From contig OZ245788.1 in assembly GCA_965228065.1 (NCBI GenBank), positions 2,356,001 to 2,420,000 of the forward strand: a stretch of DNA of 64,000 nucleotides. The letters are read 5' to 3'. Every line of letters begins with the position of its first letter. Positions within the stretch are counted from its first letter, which is position 1. Both the position numbers and the translations under genes were made by a program. A model generated the notes under the pieces. It had not been told where the DNA came from. It searched no databases and worked only from the letters and a program-made list of their open reading frames with translations. This DNA is from Sphingobium_A sp965228065. Lineage in GTDB: Bacteria; Pseudomonadota; Alphaproteobacteria; Sphingomonadales; Sphingomonadaceae. Positions 35,846 through 43,660 of this stretch are shown here, piece by piece.

Positions 35846-36730
35846 ATGTCCCGTGATCTGTTGCAGCGGCTGGAGGACAGCCTTGAGGGCTTCACGCAGG
35901 CGGAGCGCACGATCGCCAATTTCATCCTGACCAACCGTGGCGGGATCGCGTTCGAGACCGCCAATTCGATCGCCGCAAAACTGGAAGTGAGCGCGATCAC
36001 CGTCGGGCGTTTTTCCCGCAAGATGGGGTATCGCCATTTCAAGGATCTGAAGGCGGGGCTGCGCACCACCATGTCGGGCGTGCCATGGCTCGTTGGCGAT
36101 CAGGTGACCGAATTCGTCGGCGCGCGCGGCGAGAGCAACCGCACCAAGCGCAGCCTCGAACTCGAACTCGCCGGGATCATCGAAGTCTATGCGATGGCGG
36201 AGAGCGAGACCTGGAAACAGATCGTCGCGTTGCTGGCGCACAGCCGCCACGTGCATGTCGCCGGTTTTCAGACCGAACGCGGCGTCGCGATCACGCTTGC
36301 GCATCTGCTGCAATATGCGCGCGAGGGCGTCAGCGTCCTCGATATGACGGCGGGCAATTATCACGAGATCTTCGCGGGCGATCCCGAAGGCCGTTGCCTC
36401 GTCCTCATCGATCTGCGCCGCTATTCCGAACATTCCTATGATCTGGCCGCCCGGGCGCATCGCAACGGCATTCCGGTGGTGATGCTCACCGACAAATTCT
36501 GCGACTGGATCCGGAAGTTCACCAGCCTCGTCATCGCTGCCTCCACCGAGGTCGAGCTGTTCTGGAGCTCGCAGGTGGCGCTGGGTTGCGTGGTCAACCT
36601 GCTGGTCAACGATGTGATCGGCGAACTGGGCGCGCCGGTGGAAGAACGGCTGGAGCGGCTTTCGGAACTCTATCAGGCCTATACGGGGCATGTCGGCAGC
36701 CCGACCGGCCGCAGGACCGGCAAGTCCTGA
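35846..36730 (+). CDS. MurR/RpiR-family transcriptional regulator
   Basis: A 294-residue regulator. The N-terminal helix-turn-helix (about 1-77; FTQAERTIANFILTN, then SIAAKLEVSAITVGRFSRKMGYRHF in two parts) is typical of RpiR proteins, and a C-terminal SIS domain (about 110-260, HVHVAGFQTERG...) binds a phosphosugar-type or related ligand. ATG 35846 follows AAGGGGGAG. The gene lies between a receptor and an amino-acid permease, both on the opposite strand, and upstream of the dgcN operon. It is therefore the likely local regulator. RpiR proteins usually respond to sugars; RpiR members beside D-amino-acid catabolic genes are an inference here. Confidence 0.9.
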   Translation: MSRDLLQRLEDSLEGFTQAERTIANFILTNRGGIAFETANSIAAKLEVSAITVGRFSRKMGYRHFKDLKAGLRTTMSGVPWLVGDQVTEFVGARGESNRTKRSLELELAGIIEVYAMAESETWKQIVALLAHSRHVHVAGFQTERGVAITLAHLLQYAREGVSVLDMTAGNYHEIFAGDPEGRCLVLIDLRRYSEHSYDLAARAHRNGIPVVMLTDKFCDWIRKFTSLVIAASTEVELFWSSQVALGCVVNLLVNDVIGELGAPVEERLERLSELYQAYTGHVGSPTGRRTGKS

Positions 36731-36744
36731 AATCGACCGCCGAC

Positions 36745-36767
36745 GCGATCGCCGAAAAGGCGATCGC
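36745..36767. terminator. Hairpin between convergent genes
   Basis: A perfect 9-bp stem (GCGATCGCC, loop GAAAA, GGCGATCGC) lies 14 bases after the regulator stop and 60 bases beyond the permease stop. There is no T run, so it is a weak or Rho-assisted bidirectional terminator candidate. Confidence 0.55.
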
Positions 36768-36827
36768 GCCCGCCGACCTTTCTCACATTTCTGCCTCAAA
36801 GGCCCCCGCTGTCCGGCAAACAGGCCT

Positions 36828-38273
36828 TTACATCGCAGCGGCACGCCGCCGTCGCAGTCCGTAGAGGACATAGACCGCGCCGCCGATCGCCAGCCACAGG
36901 ATCAGCCGGACCCAGGTGTCCTGCGGAAGCGTCCACATGAGGTACAGGCAGGCGGCAACGCTGAGCAGCGGTGTCCAGGGGTAGAAGGGGACGCGGAATG
37001 GCCGCGCAACGCCCGGCTCGCGCCGCCGCAGGACGATGACGCTGGCCGCGACCATCACGAATGCGAACAGCGTGCCCATCGAAATCAACTCACCGAGCAG
37101 GCTCAAGGGGAGCACGCCGGCGGCGACCGATGCGATCGCGCCCGTTACCAATGTTCCGGCAATCGGAACGTGGGTGTCGGCGCGGACGCGGGTAAAGGCT
37201 GCCGGCAACAGGCCGTCGCGGCCCATTGCGTAGAAGATGCGGACCTGGCCGAGCAGGCTGACGAGCAGCACCGAAACCAGCCCGGCAATGGCGACGAAAC
37301 CGACGATGATCTTCGTCCAGGCAAGCCCCGGTCCGGCGGCATTGAGCGCGACATAGACCGGATCGGGAACGTCGAGCAGCCGATAGCTGACCAGTCCGGT
37401 GATGACGAGACCGACCAGTGCGTAGAGCAACGTGGTTATGCCGACCGAGGCGAGCAGCGCGCGCGGAACGGTGCGCTGCGGATCGCGGACATCCTGCGCC
37501 AGGGTCGAGACGGCGTCGAAGCCGACATAGGCGAAGAACAATACGCCTGCGCCCTGCATGACACCCGACCAGCCAAAATGCCCGAACACGCCTTCATTGG
37601 CGGGAATGAACGGCTTCCAGTTCGCCTGATCGACGAATGCGAAGCCGGTCGCGACGACCAGCAGCATCGCGCCGATCTTGGCGACGACGATCAGCGTGTT
37701 GATCCGCGACGAGAATTCGGTGCCGCGCAGCAGCATCGCGGTGCAGGCGATCGTCAGCAGCACGGCGGGCAGATCGACGATCGATCCCGTCGCGACCAGA
37801 TGGCGGTCGGCGGAAATCGTGAATGGCGCCTGCGCAAACATCGCGGGAATGCCCAGGCCGATATCGTGCAGCACCGATTGAGTATAGGCCGACCAGCCGA
37901 TCGCGACGAGTGCGCCGGCGAAGAGATATTCCAGCACGAGGCACCAGCCCACCGACCAGGCGGCCGCTTCGCCCATCGAGGCATAGGTGTAGGAATAGGC
38001 GCTACCGGCGACGGGCATCATCGCCGCCAGTTCGGCATAGCAGAGCCCGGCCAGCAGGCAGACCGCGCTCGCGATCAGGAAGGACAGTGCAACCGCCGGG
38101 CCGGAATGCTGCGCGGCGACGGTGCCGGTGAGGATGAAGATGCCGGCGCCGACCGTGCTGCCGACCCCGAAGCAGATCAGGGCGAACAGGCCGATATTGG
38201 GTGACAGCTTCGTGCCACGCTCGTCGGTGCTCGCCTGAAGCATGGCGACGGTCTTGCGGGCGAGCGGGTTCAT
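36828..38273 (-). CDS. APC-superfamily amino acid permease
   Basis: A 481-residue inner-membrane transporter with 12-14 hydrophobic segments. The first helix region reads GVGSTVGAGIFILTG, the conserved substrate-binding GxG motif of APC transporters, and AGSAYSYTYASMGE and GFDAVSTLAQDVRDPQRTVPR (in two parts) are typical of the cationic-amino-acid-transporter-like branch. The substrate cannot be read from sequence. Its position next to an RpiR-type regulator and divergent from the dgcN-dgcA operon suggests uptake of a D-amino acid such as D-glutamate. Confidence 0.9.
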   Translation of the reverse strand: MNPLARKTVAMLQASTDERGTKLSPNIGLFALICFGVGSTVGAGIFILTGTVAAQHSGPAVALSFLIASAVCLLAGLCYAELAAMMPVAGSAYSYTYASMGEAAAWSVGWCLVLEYLFAGALVAIGWSAYTQSVLHDIGLGIPAMFAQAPFTISADRHLVATGSIVDLPAVLLTIACTAMLLRGTEFSSRINTLIVVAKIGAMLLVVATGFAFVDQANWKPFIPANEGVFGHFGWSGVMQGAGVLFFAYVGFDAVSTLAQDVRDPQRTVPRALLASVGITTLLYALVGLVITGLVSYRLLDVPDPVYVALNAAGPGLAWTKIIVGFVAIAGLVSVLLVSLLGQVRIFYAMGRDGLLPAAFTRVRADTHVPIAGTLVTGAIASVAAGVLPLSLLGELISMGTLFAFVMVAASVIVLRRREPGVARPFRVPFYPWTPLLSVAACLYLMWTLPQDTWVRLILWLAIGGAVYVLYGLRRRRAAAM

Positions 38274-38348
38274 GCCGGCACCGGCAACGATGGGAAGGTT
38301 TTCAAGCAGGCCCTCCAGACTGGCAATGGTTTGTTATTTTTATGTCAG

Positions 38349-38379
38349 TTGACTTCTAGAGTGATATTTATAACTATCA
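38349..38379. promoter_or_regulatory. Divergent permease/dgcN regulatory region with TGATA-N8-TATCA
   Basis: TTGACT (38349-38354) could be a -35 box for dgcN. The perfect inverted pair TGATA (38362-38366) and TATCA (38375-38379) follows. The same half-sites in the opposite arrangement sit in the receptor/regulator intergenic region. Both look A/T-rich against a GC-rich background. The operator role is inferred. Confidence 0.45.
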
Positions 38380-38436
38380 AGCCGTTCCTGGGCGCGCATC
38401 GTGTCGCGCCGATTCCTGCAAGAAAGATCGCGTCAC

Positions 38437-39447
38437 ATGATCATCCCCGGAAAATATCTGCTGTTCCTGGGTGACGTGACCGACCCGCTCGATGCGAAGA
38501 CGGCGTTCGGACTGGTCGACTGGTCGCGCGATCGCTGCGTCGGCCAGTGGCGGCTGCCGTCCTGCACGGTCGATCTGGGACTTGAGGATATGGATTTTGC
38601 GCAGGCGCGTGCTGCCGGCGCGCAGACCCTGGTGATCGGCGTCGCGCCTTTTGGCGGGGCCATTGCGGACGCATGGATCACGCCGATCGTCGCCGCGCTG
38701 GAGGCGGGATTCAACGTGGCGAGCGGCATGCACACCCGGCTTGAGACCGTGCCGCAAATCGCGGCTGCCGCACGCGCCTCGGGCGCGTCGCTGTTCGACA
38801 TCCGGACCGCGGGCCGGACTTTCCCCGTTGCCTCGGGCCGGAAGCGTTCGGGGCGGCGGATGCTGATGGTCGGCACCGATTGTGCGGTCGGCAAGAAATA
38901 CACCGCGCTCGCCATTGCGCGTGAGATGGCAGCGCAGGGCATGGCCGCCACCTTCCGGGCGACCGGTCAGACGGGCATATTGATAGCGGGCCAGGGTGTG
39001 CCGATCGATGCGATCGTGTCGGACTTCGTCGCGGGGGCTGCGGAAACCCTGTCGCCCGACAATGACCGCGATCATTGGGACGTCATCGAAGGACAGGGCT
39101 CGCTGTTTCATCCCGCCTATGCAGGGGTGGCGCTTGGCCTGCTCCACGGTTCGCAGCCCGACGCGATCATCCTGTGTCATGCCGCGGGCCGGACGTATAT
39201 CGAGGGGTATCCCGACTATCCGATTCCCGATCTGGAAACATGCATCGAGATCAATCTCCGCATGGCGGGCCTGACCAATCCGGCGGTGCGCTGTGCGGGC
39301 ATCAGCGTCAATTGCGCGACGCTTGCTGCCGACGAACGCGATGATCTGCTTGGTGCGATATCGGACCGGTTCGGGCTGCCATGTTTCGATCCGGTGGCAA
39401 CCGGGCCGGCCGCGCTCGTCGCGCACGTCGCAGCACGTTTCGGCTGA
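38437..39447 (+). CDS. dgcN: D-glutamate N-acetyltransferase (DgcN, DUF1611 family)
   Basis: A 336-residue protein with an N-terminal alpha/beta domain and a P-loop-type C-terminal domain; the nucleotide-binding loop is GTDCAVGKKYT (146-156). The segment IEGQGSLFHPAYAGVALGLLHG, read in two parts, is characteristic of the DUF1611 family. Members described as DgcN acetylate D-glutamate with acetyl-CoA before racemisation by DgcA. That assignment is supported here by the directly following dgcA gene. ATG 38437 is preferred over an earlier GTG because MIIPGKYLLF is the usual start. First gene of a four-gene plus-strand operon. Confidence 0.85.
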   Translation: MIIPGKYLLFLGDVTDPLDAKTAFGLVDWSRDRCVGQWRLPSCTVDLGLEDMDFAQARAAGAQTLVIGVAPFGGAIADAWITPIVAALEAGFNVASGMHTRLETVPQIAAAARASGASLFDIRTAGRTFPVASGRKRSGRRMLMVGTDCAVGKKYTALAIAREMAAQGMAATFRATGQTGILIAGQGVPIDAIVSDFVAGAAETLSPDNDRDHWDVIEGQGSLFHPAYAGVALGLLHGSQPDAIILCHAAGRTYIEGYPDYPIPDLETCIEINLRMAGLTNPAVRCAGISVNCATLAADERDDLLGAISDRFGLPCFDPVATGPAALVAHVAARFG

Positions 39448-39467
39448 TCGGGACGGGGAGCGTCATC

Positions 39468-40481
39468 ATGGATATCGCGGTTCGCATCGAGACCTGGCCC
39501 CTCATCTATCCGTTCCGCATCACGGGATGGAGCTATGACTCGATCGAACTGGTTGTCGTGACCGTGCGCGACGGCGATTTCGAAGGTCGGGGCGAGGCGG
39601 CGGGAGTCGATTATCTCGGCGAGACGCCGGCGAGCATGGCCGCTGCGATAGAGTCCATGAAGGGCGCGTTCGCCGAGGGCATGGATCGCACGCGCCTGCA
39701 ATCGTTGCTGCCGATCGGCGGCGCGCGCAACGCGATCGACTGCGCGCTGTGGGATCTTGAGGCCGCGCGATCGGGCCGGCCGGCCTGGCAGGAAGCCGGT
39801 GTCGCGGCGCCCAGGCCGTGCCTGACCACCTGGACGATCGGCGCCGAAGCGCCGGAGGTCGTGGCGGAGCGCGCGATCGGATTCGCCGATGCGCGCGCAC
39901 TCAAGCTCAAGTTGAACGGCGACGGGTTGGACGCCGACCGTGTCCGCGCCGCGCGCGAGGCCCGGCCCGATGTCTGGATTGGAGTCGATGGCAATCAGGG
40001 CTTCTCGCGCGCCACGCTCGACGCGATCATGCCGGTGCTGGTCGAGGCTGGGGTCGCGCTGATCGAACAGCCGCTGCCGCTGGACCGCGATGCCGACCTT
40101 GACGGTCTGGAATCCCCGATCCCGATTGCCGCCGACGAAAGCGCACAGGGGCTGGCATCGATCGCCACGCTGTCGAGCGCCTTTTCGGTGGTCAATATCA
40201 AGCTCGACAAATGCGGCGGCCTGACCGAGGCGCTCGCCATGGTCGACGCCGCGCGCACGCGCGGCATGCAGGTGATGGTGGGCAATATGCTCGGCACCTC
40301 GCTCGCCATGGCGCCCGCCTTCATCGTCGGCCAGCTCTGCGATGTTGTCGATCTCGATGGCCCGGTGCTGCTGACCCATGATCGTCCGCCGGCCGCCGAG
40401 TATCGCGACGGCATGATCTGGTGCTCCGACGACATATGGGGCGGCGCACGAAACGAGGCGCCGGCCGGGGCACACGCATAA
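39468..40481 (+). CDS. dgcA: N-acetyl-D-glutamate racemase / dipeptide-epimerase family enzyme (DgcA)
   Basis: A 337-residue enolase-superfamily enzyme of the muconate-lactonising subgroup. The acid-base Lys motif is LKLKLNGDG (KLK 146-148). The metal ligands are D174 (GVDGNQG), E200 (LIEQPLP) and D223 (AADES), and the second Lys region is NIKLDKCGG (245-248). The product with DgcN is expected to be N-acetyl-L-glutamate. Without the context it would be called an L-Ala-D/L-Glu epimerase, and that activity remains possible. ATG 39468 has GGGGAG eight bases upstream. It follows dgcN by 20 bases. Confidence 0.85.
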   Translation: MDIAVRIETWPLIYPFRITGWSYDSIELVVVTVRDGDFEGRGEAAGVDYLGETPASMAAAIESMKGAFAEGMDRTRLQSLLPIGGARNAIDCALWDLEAARSGRPAWQEAGVAAPRPCLTTWTIGAEAPEVVAERAIGFADARALKLKLNGDGLDADRVRAAREARPDVWIGVDGNQGFSRATLDAIMPVLVEAGVALIEQPLPLDRDADLDGLESPIPIAADESAQGLASIATLSSAFSVVNIKLDKCGGLTEALAMVDAARTRGMQVMVGNMLGTSLAMAPAFIVGQLCDVVDLDGPVLLTHDRPPAAEYRDGMIWCSDDIWGGARNEAPAGAHA

Positions 40482-40519
40482 TCGCATCGAAAACACAGCA
40501 AGAAAAAAGGGGAGAAATC

Positions 40520-41914
40520 ATGTTCGGACAGGCCAGGACATTCTGCGCGGTGATGGCGCTCTGCGCTGGTGCGCCCGCCCTCGCGGCGCCCGATCCCGCC
40601 ACCTTCAAGGCGCAGCTCGATGCGTTCGTCGAGCGCGAAATGCGCGAAGAGAAAGTGCCCGGCGTCGCGATCGCGGTGCTGCGCAAGGGCGAGATCGTCG
40701 TTGCCAAGGGCTATGGCAGCGCGGACGTCGAGAATGATGTTCCGGTGACGACCCAGACCATTTTCCAGTCGGGATCGGTCGGCAAGATGTTCACCGCCGC
40801 GGCGGTGATGACCCAGATCGAGAAGGGCAGGATGGGCCTGGAGGATCCGGTTTCCAAATATCTGCCCGACGCGCCGGCAAGCTGGCGCACGATGACGATC
40901 CATCATCTGCTGACCCACACGTCGGGCGTCGCCAATTACGGCCGCGATTTCGACTATCGGCGCGATTACAGCGACGATGAACTCGTGAAGGTCGCTTACG
41001 GATTGCCGCTCGATTTCGCGCCCGGCGCGCGCTGGAACTACAGCAACACCGGCTATGCGCTGCTCGGCATTCTCGTGAAGAAGGCGACGGGCAAATCCTA
41101 TCTGGAGGTTCTCGACACCGAGATCTTCAAGCCGCTCGGCATGAAGACGGCGCGCGGCATCAGCGATGGCGATATCGTGCGCCATCGCGCATCGGGATAT
41201 GAACTGGTCGACGGCAAACTCAAGAACCAGGATTTCGTCTCGCCGACGTTGAATGCGACCGCGGACGGCTCGCTCTATTTCTCGATCGAAGACATGATCG
41301 CCTGGGCGCGCGGTGTCGAGCAGGGCAAGGTGCTGAGCGCCGCGGGCTGGAAACAGGTCTACACCCCCGTCAAACTCAACAGCGGCAAATCCTATCCCTA
41401 TGGCTTTGCCTGGCGCGTCGATACGGAGGGCGGCCAGCCCCGCTATCACCATGGTGGCGCATGGCAGGGGTTCCGCACTTATTATTCGCGCTATCTCGGC
41501 GACGATCTTTCGGTCGTCCTGCTGACCAACTCGGCCGCGACCAAACTCGACACCTTTATCGACGGGATTGCGAAGCTCTGGGATCCGACGCTTGTCGCTG
41601 CCCCACCGCGTCCCAAGCCCGAACCCGAGACGGCCCGCCGGGTCACGGCACTGATCGAGGCGGCTCGCGCGGGCAGTTTGCGCCAGGAGGATCTGCCGCT
41701 GACCGGCAAAGGGTTCGCCGAAATGGTGAACCCGTATTTCTCCAACATGCTGAAGCCCGTTGGGGCGCTGACCAAGCTGGAACTCACCGAGCGCCGCGAG
41801 CTGGGTGACGACATCAACTATACCTATGCGGCGACCTTCGGCGATCGCACCATGAAGGTGAGTTATGCTGTGGCGCCGGGCAATCAGGTGTCGACCTTCA
41901 TCATCTCGAACTAG
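40520..41914 (+). CDS. Exported serine hydrolase (class C beta-lactamase / D-aminopeptidase-like)
   Basis: A 464-residue penicillin-binding-protein-like hydrolase with a signal peptide (CAVMALCAGAPALAA). The nucleophile motif SxxK is S86-VG-K89 (QSGSVGKMF). The Tyr motif is YSN (174-176, WNYSNTGYALLG) and the third motif is HHGG. A separate C-terminal domain of about 120 residues follows. Family members include D-aminopeptidases, esterases and beta-lactamases. Within this operon, cleavage of D-amino-acid-containing peptides or amides in the periplasm is the reasonable guess. GGGGAG precedes the ATG. The gene follows dgcA by 38 bases and precedes the deacylase by 21 bases. Confidence 0.88.
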   Translation: MFGQARTFCAVMALCAGAPALAAPDPATFKAQLDAFVEREMREEKVPGVAIAVLRKGEIVVAKGYGSADVENDVPVTTQTIFQSGSVGKMFTAAAVMTQIEKGRMGLEDPVSKYLPDAPASWRTMTIHHLLTHTSGVANYGRDFDYRRDYSDDELVKVAYGLPLDFAPGARWNYSNTGYALLGILVKKATGKSYLEVLDTEIFKPLGMKTARGISDGDIVRHRASGYELVDGKLKNQDFVSPTLNATADGSLYFSIEDMIAWARGVEQGKVLSAAGWKQVYTPVKLNSGKSYPYGFAWRVDTEGGQPRYHHGGAWQGFRTYYSRYLGDDLSVVLLTNSAATKLDTFIDGIAKLWDPTLVAAPPRPKPEPETARRVTALIEAARAGSLRQEDLPLTGKGFAEMVNPYFSNMLKPVGALTKLELTERRELGDDINYTYAATFGDRTMKVSYAVAPGNQVSTFIISN

Positions 41915-41935
41915 ACAGCGCGACAAAGGGGCAGG

Positions 41936-43495
41936 ATGGCCATGGGCATCGATCTTACGCAGCATTCGCGACCGGGCAGGCGTCGCGACTTTATTCTGGC
42001 GATGGCCGCGATGGTGCTTGCACCGTTCGGCGTCGCCAGCGCGCAATCGTCACAATCGACGCTCATCACGGGCGCGACAGTCGTCGACGGCACCGGTGCA
42101 CCGGCGCGTTCCGCGTCGGTGCGGATCAAGGGCGGCACGATCGTCGCCGTCGGCGACCTGACCGCGCATGCGGGCGAGCAGGTCGTCGATGCAGGGGGAC
42201 AAGTGCTGTCGCCCGGCTTTATCGACACCCATAGCCATCACGACCATGGACTGTTCGAACGGCCCGATGCGGTGCCGGTGACGAGCCAGGGCGTCACGAC
42301 GATCATCGTCGGCCAGGACGGCGGATCGGAACTGCCGCTTTCGCCGCTGTTCGCGAAGATGAAGAAGACGCCGGTCGCGGTGAATATCGGCAGCTATATC
42401 GGCCATAATTCGGTTCGTGCCGCCGTGCTCGGCAAGGATTTCAAGCGCGTCGCCACCGCGGCCGAGATCGAGCGGATGCGTGTGCAGGTGCGTCAGGGGA
42501 TGCAGGCCGGCGCGATCGGTCTGTCGACGGGCCTGGAATATGATCCCGGCATCTATGCCAGCAAGGACGAGGTGCTGACGCTCGCCAAGGAAGCCGCACG
42601 CTTCGGCGGCCGCTATATCAGCCATATGCGCAGCGAGGATCAGTTCATCTGGGCGGCGCTCGACGAGATCGTCAACATCGGCCGCGTCACCGGCATGCCC
42701 GTGCAGGTCTCGCACATGAAGCTCGCCATGACCGATTGGTGGGGGCAGGCGGATCGCTTCCTGGGCATTATGGATCGTGCGCGGGCCACCGGCGTCAACA
42801 TCACCGGCGACGTCTATCCCTATGAATATTGGCAGTCGACGCTGACGGTCATGTTCCCCAAGCGCGATTTCACCAATCGCGAAAGCGCCGAATTCGCGCT
42901 GAAGCATCTGGCACCGCCGGAAGGGCTGATGCTCTCCGAATTCAGCCCGGACCGGAGCCTGGTGGGCAAGACCGTTGCCCAGATTGCGGCGCAGCGCGGG
43001 GTGGCTCCGGCCGATGCGCTGATGCAGCTGATCGCCGAATCGCAGGTGCCGGGCGCGCGCGAGATGGTGATCGGCACCAGCATGCGCGGCGACGATATCG
43101 CGAAGCTGATCGCATGGCCGCACGCCAATATCTGCAGCGACGGCATGCTGGGCGATCTCCATCCGCGCGGCATCGGATCATTCCCCCGCATCCTGCGGCG
43201 CTATGTGCGCGAGGAGAAGATCCTGACGCTGGAACAGGCGATCAACCGGATGACCGGGGCGACGGCCGCGCATATGGGAATGTCCGATCGCGGCGTCATC
43301 CGCCCCGGCGCGCGCGCCGATCTGGTGCTGTTCGATGCCGAGACGATCGCCGATCTCGCCACGAGCGAGAATCCGTCCGCACAATCGGTCGGGGTCTCGC
43401 GCGTGTGGGTGAATGGCGGGCTGGTCTTCAAGGACGGCCAGGCCACCGGCGTGCGTTCGGGGCTGCCCGTGCTGCGCGCTGCGGCGAAGAAGTGA
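41936..43495 (+). CDS. N-acyl-D-amino-acid deacylase (D-aminoacylase), exported
   Basis: A 519-residue amidohydrolase-superfamily enzyme that should remove the acyl group from N-acyl-D-amino acids such as N-acyl-D-glutamate. The metal-binding segment FIDTHSHHDHG lies at residues 95-105. SHMKLA (zinc His) and the late ICSDGMLG fit the D-aminoacylase group. The N terminus has GRRRDFILAMAAM followed by a hydrophobic run ending FGVASAQ, which looks like a twin-arginine signal. It would therefore be exported folded with its metals. A second ATG six bases later is an alternative start. Last gene of the dgcN operon, followed by a palindromic repeat. Confidence 0.88.
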   Translation: MAMGIDLTQHSRPGRRRDFILAMAAMVLAPFGVASAQSSQSTLITGATVVDGTGAPARSASVRIKGGTIVAVGDLTAHAGEQVVDAGGQVLSPGFIDTHSHHDHGLFERPDAVPVTSQGVTTIIVGQDGGSELPLSPLFAKMKKTPVAVNIGSYIGHNSVRAAVLGKDFKRVATAAEIERMRVQVRQGMQAGAIGLSTGLEYDPGIYASKDEVLTLAKEAARFGGRYISHMRSEDQFIWAALDEIVNIGRVTGMPVQVSHMKLAMTDWWGQADRFLGIMDRARATGVNITGDVYPYEYWQSTLTVMFPKRDFTNRESAEFALKHLAPPEGLMLSEFSPDRSLVGKTVAQIAAQRGVAPADALMQLIAESQVPGAREMVIGTSMRGDDIAKLIAWPHANICSDGMLGDLHPRGIGSFPRILRRYVREEKILTLEQAINRMTGATAAHMGMSDRGVIRPGARADLVLFDAETIADLATSENPSAQSVGVSRVWVNGGLVFKDGQATGVRSGLPVLRAAAKK

Positions 43496-43507
43496 ATCCC
43501 CGATGCC

Positions 43508-43571
43508 TAGAGCCTGATCGTTTGAGGTGGAAGCGCTTCGCGCTTACGCCGATGGCGTGAATCAGGCTCTA
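43508..43571. repeat. Palindromic repeat unit 1 (11-bp perfect arms, nested hairpin)
   Basis: TAGAGCCTGAT (43508-43518) is inverted as ATCAGGCTCTA (43561-43571). Inside is a smaller hairpin with arms AAGCGC (43531-43536) and GCGCTT (43540-43545). It begins 12 bases after the deacylase stop. The layout and the GAGCxTGAT termini resemble the small palindromic elements dispersed in alphaproteobacterial genomes (comparison from memory). Confidence 0.75.
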
Positions 43572-43582
43572 TCAGATAGTTG

Positions 43583-43632
43583 AGACCATGATTCACACTC
43601 CAGATTGAATCAATCTTACGTGATCATGGTCT
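43583..43632. repeat. Palindromic repeat unit 2 (10-bp perfect arms, nested hairpin)
   Basis: AGACCATGAT (43583-43592) is inverted as ATCATGGTCT (43623-43632), with an inner palindrome AGATTG/CAATCT (43602-43616). It directly follows unit 1 with the same nested design but unrelated sequence. Together they separate the deacylase from the convergent FAD oxidase and may act as a two-way terminator. Confidence 0.75.
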
Positions 43633-43660
43633 AGGTGCGATGCCCATAAGGCGTCGCACG

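Noticed and set aside
36690..38204. 504-codon plus-strand frame opposite the permease
   Set aside because: It is Asp/Arg/Gln-rich with no hydrophobic segments; the minus strand encodes a clear transporter.
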